DNA of 5,972 nt from a bacterium. GTDB taxonomy: Bacteria; Blakebacterota; Blakebacteria; Blakebacterales; Blakebacteraceae. Below, one piece after another: positions 4,178 to 5,972 of this stretch; the first letter of the stretch is position 1; each line of letters starts with the position of its first letter. Below the pieces are notes generated by a model. The model was not told the DNA's origin, searched no databases, and was given only the letters and a program-made list of their open reading frames with translations. Position numbers and translations under genes: made by a program. Location: contig JALGWK010000112.1 of assembly GCA_025774205.1 (NCBI GenBank), positions 1 through 5,972 on the forward strand, in the 5' to 3' direction.

Positions 4178-5908
4178 CTATTCAGGGGGAATGCGTCGGT
4201 ACTTCGCCAACTCCTCTGTATTGAGCACCTGGAATTCCACGCGACGATTCAGGGTTTGCCCCGTTTCGGTGTCATTCGAGGCATATGGCCGTGATTCCCC
4301 ATAACCGACAACCGTGAACTGGCTCAGGGAGAGCTCTGAAACGTTCTCGAGCAACCAGTTGAGAACCGCCTCGCCGCGTATCCGGCTCAGCCGTCGGTTG
4401 TAGGCGTCTGAACCGAAATTGTCGGTGTGCCCGCCGATCTCGATCCTCAACTCGTTGTAACGGGCCAGGATGAGACCGACTTCTTCCAGTGTCTGGAACG
4501 ACACGGGCTTGATGTTCACCGTGTCGAAGTCGAAATAGATGGTGTTCAGCGTCAGGAGTCCCCTGGTAATCAGCTCCGCTTCCATCCCGTAGATGCCACG
4601 TCCCTCGGCAGTGACCGGTATCCCGCGGGGCGTGTTCGGTTCCACGTCAATCCCGTCGGGAACCCCGTCATCGTCCGAATCGACCGCGCGGCCGAGATTG
4701 TCGACGGCGGCTCCGGCAGGAGTACCCGGCTCCCGGTCGATCCCGTCGGGGATTCCGTCACCGTCACCGTCGAGCGCCTTACCTTCGCTGTCGACCCTGG
4801 CTCCCGCCGGAGTCGCGGGTTCCTGGTCGAGTCCGTCAGGGATACCGTCGCCATCACCGTCGAGTGCCCGTCCCTCGCTGTCGACGAGGGCTCCTGCGGG
4901 CGTGTCCGGTTCCTGGTCGGTTGCGTCCGGCACACCGTCCCCGTCACTGTCACCAACGACAGGTTCGATGACCTCCGGTTCCGGTTCACGCCGGCGTCGC
5001 TCACGGGGCTGACGCTCCGGCTTCTCAGCCTGTTCGGGACGCTCCTGGCCGCCGAATACGACTTCGATACTCGAATAGATCATCCAGGCCCCGTATCCGT
5101 TCATCTCGTCGAGACGGTAGACGGCGAGGCTCCTCAGGTATCCGCCCCTGAGGTTCAGCCATGGCGCCAGGTGGAAAATGGCGCCCCCGCTGGTGGCGAT
5201 ATAGTCATCCCTGTAATAGTTCCCTGCCGCCAGTTCGGGCTGGTAAAGCGTCTCTGATTCGATGCCGATCCAGCTGGCCGGCCACCAGGTGATCCCCAAT
5301 CCGATCTGGCCGCGATTGGGCAGGTTGACAAGAGCCTCTTCGGTAATGACCACCGCCTCGGACAGGCGGATATCAAAGGAGCCCTTCCGGAAATCCTGCA
5401 TCATGCCGAGTGAGATGTCGAAGGTGTCCCGGGCGTAGGTAACGTTGTGTCCCGGGAGTCCGATATCGGAGATCCCGGGGGTCAGGGAGGCGTTGAAGGC
5501 AAAATGGAAAGCCCGGTCAACGCGACCGGGCAATCCGAAGGTCAGGCTGATCGGACCGACGGAGTAACCGGTGGTGCCGCCGGTGAACACGAACGGACCT
5601 GTGCCGGTACCGGTATTGTACGCGCTTATGACGGCGCTCAGCTGGATGCTGTTGGTCAGGCCATAGGCCAGACCAAGGGAGCCCAGAAGGACATTGGCGG
5701 TGCTGTCCCTGGTCACATTTCCGAAGGTGCTGATGGCGATTGCCCCTCGGGGGAGGGTCTGCCCTGAAGGAACGAGCAGGCCGCCGCGCAGACCGGTCGG
5801 ATGGGCGGATTGAGCCTGGCCGGGCGTACCCGCGGTGAGGACCACAAGAGTAGTCGCGAGGAGCAGGCGGCGGAGTAAGGAATTGGTGCTCATCAGAGAT
5901 CTCGGCAT
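4178..5908 (-). CDS. OmpA-family outer-membrane protein: beta-barrel, TSP3-type calcium repeats, OmpA_C peptidoglycan-binding domain
   Basis: A 576-residue envelope protein expected to link the outer membrane to peptidoglycan. In order: signal peptide (about 1-33, cleavage near GQAQS); a region of alternating amphipathic strands (about 36-286) ending IEVVFGG, which reads as a small outer-membrane beta-barrel; a charged Pro/Glu/Arg linker (287-318); four Asp-rich 30-residue repeats (320-439) of thrombospondin type 3/OmpA-linker type; and an OmpA_C domain (about 453-562). The last contains YFDFDTVNIKP, GGHTDNFGSDAYNRRLSRIRGEAV and a closing NRRVEF. Asp496 and Arg511 have the same 15-residue spacing as the diaminopimelate-binding Asp271/Arg286 of E. 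coli OmpA. The start at 5908 is preferred because AGGTG lies 5 nt upstream and overlaps the preceding gene's stop. An alternative Met6 (5893) would give a more compact signal peptide. It is probably co-transcribed with the upstream gene. Strand count and pore activity are not determinable here. Confidence 0.9.
   Translation of the reverse strand: MPRSLMSTNSLLRRLLLATTLVVLTAGTPGQAQSAHPTGLRGGLLVPSGQTLPRGAIAISTFGNVTRDSTANVLLGSLGLAYGLTNSIQLSAVISAYNTGTGTGPFVFTGGTTGYSVGPISLTFGLPGRVDRAFHFAFNASLTPGISDIGLPGHNVTYARDTFDISLGMMQDFRKGSFDIRLSEAVVITEEALVNLPNRGQIGLGITWWPASWIGIESETLYQPELAAGNYYRDDYIATSGGAIFHLAPWLNLRGGYLRSLAVYRLDEMNGYGAWMIYSSIEVVFGGQERPEQAEKPERQPRERRRREPEPEVIEPVVGDSDGDGVPDATDQEPDTPAGALVDSEGRALDGDGDGIPDGLDQEPATPAGARVDSEGKALDGDGDGIPDGIDREPGTPAGAAVDNLGRAVDSDDDGVPDGIDVEPNTPRGIPVTAEGRGIYGMEAELITRGLLTLNTIYFDFDTVNIKPVSFQTLEEVGLILARYNELRIEIGGHTDNFGSDAYNRRLSRIRGEAVLNWLLENVSELSLSQFTVVGYGESRPYASNDTETGQTLNRRVEFQVLNTEELAKYRRIPPE
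4592..4951 (-). repeat. Four tandem 90-bp units encoding calcium-binding-type repeats
   Basis: Unit boundaries on the minus strand are 4862-4951, 4772-4861, 4682-4771 and 4592-4681, with an exact period of 30 codons. Each unit opens with D-x-D-x-DG(I/V)PD-x-xD, the Asp array that binds calcium in TSP3-type repeats, followed by EP-x-TPAGA-x-VD and a short linker. Units 2 and 3 keep the DGDGDGIPDG core. The fourth unit diverges after TPRG and runs into the OmpA_C domain. Confidence 0.85.
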
Positions 5909-5913
5909 TTAGA

Positions 5914-5918
5914 CACCT
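5914..5918 (-). promoter_or_regulatory. Ribosome binding site of the OmpA-family gene, overlapping the upstream stop
   Basis: On the minus strand AGGTG sits 5 nt before the ATG at 5906-5908 and shares its first two bases with the TAG stop (5917-5919) of the upstream reading frame. This arrangement is typical of translationally coupled genes. Confidence 0.45.
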
Positions 5919-5970
5919 ACATCAGCATGAGCTGCAGTTTGGTCTCCAGGGATCGTTCGAGATAGTCGAA
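5917..5970 (-). CDS. C-terminal end of an unidentified upstream gene
   Basis: Reading the minus strand from the window edge, one frame gives FDYLERSLETKLQLMLM then TAG, with the stop 8 nt before the OmpA start codon. Third codon positions in this frame are mostly G or C, as in the other genes here. The alternative open frame, ending TAA at 5909-5911, has mostly A or T at third positions and is unlikely to be coding. The sequence reads as an amphipathic helix, and 17 residues are too few to assign a family. The close spacing suggests it forms an operon with the OmpA-family gene. Confidence 0.45.
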   Translation of the reverse strand, partial: FDYLERSLETKLQLMLM

Positions 5971-5972
5971 AT

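Noticed and set aside
4592-4951. Regular 90-bp spacing that might suggest a CRISPR-like array.
   Set aside because: The periodicity is in frame, encodes the DxDxDG calcium repeats and has no spacer/repeat split.
4427-5257. 276-codon plus-strand open frame opposite the OmpA-family gene.
   Set aside because: It is antisense to a well-supported gene, mirrors its repeat region (Val/Thr/Arg/Asp periodicity) and shows no recognisable domain. A typical shadow frame in GC-rich DNA.
5871-5879. CGGAGTAAG, a 9-bp match to part of the palindromic element's left arm.
   Set aside because: It lies within the OmpA signal-peptide codons, is not flanked by further similarity and is short enough to be chance.

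Overview
The window looks like a chromosomal fragment from a GC-rich diderm (Gram-negative) bacterium. It carries a secreted M14 metallopeptidase, an OmpA-type outer-membrane protein with a periplasmic peptidoglycan-binding domain, and a membrane-anchored lytic transglycosylase. The large M14 peptidase with a Gly/Met-rich insert and the barrel-plus-calcium-repeat OmpA protein remind me of Gemmatimonadota or a related FCB-type lineage. That assignment rests on recollection of protein style only and is weak.

Layout, left to right. (1) 2-244 (+): C-terminal end of an extended-SDR NAD-dependent epimerase/dehydratase. (2) 249-851 (-): a short, N-terminally anchored SLT-family lytic transglycosylase, convergent with the epimerase and only 4 bp from it. 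(3) 852-1233: a divergent, gene-free interval of about 380 bp with several small dyad symmetries and only weak promoter candidates. (4) 1234-3879 (+): an 881-residue secreted zinc carboxypeptidase-like protein (M14) with an amidotransferase-like C-terminal region interrupted by a glycine-rich stretch. (5) 3878-4058: a 181-bp near-symmetric palindromic element with perfect 18-bp ends and three internal hairpins. Its first two bases are the last two bases of the M14 stop codon. (6) 4059-4177: a 12-bp palindrome and a 10-bp-stem hairpin in the gap between convergent genes. (7) 4178-5908 (-): an OmpA-family protein made of a signal peptide, a predicted beta-barrel, a charged linker, four 30-residue calcium-binding-type repeats and an OmpA_C domain. 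(8) 5917-5970 (-): the last 17 codons of a probable upstream gene, 8 nt from the OmpA start, suggesting an operon.

Three of the genes act at the cell envelope: glycan cleavage by the lytic transglycosylase, extracytoplasmic peptide cleavage by the M14 enzyme, and anchoring of the outer membrane to peptidoglycan by the OmpA protein. They lie on different strands and do not form one operon, so a shared pathway is not shown. No CRISPR array, tRNA, rRNA, transposase or defence gene is visible. The most unusual item is the palindromic element at 3878-4058, which resembles a transposase-less miniature element or a REPIN-type doublet and may also serve as a transcription terminator.
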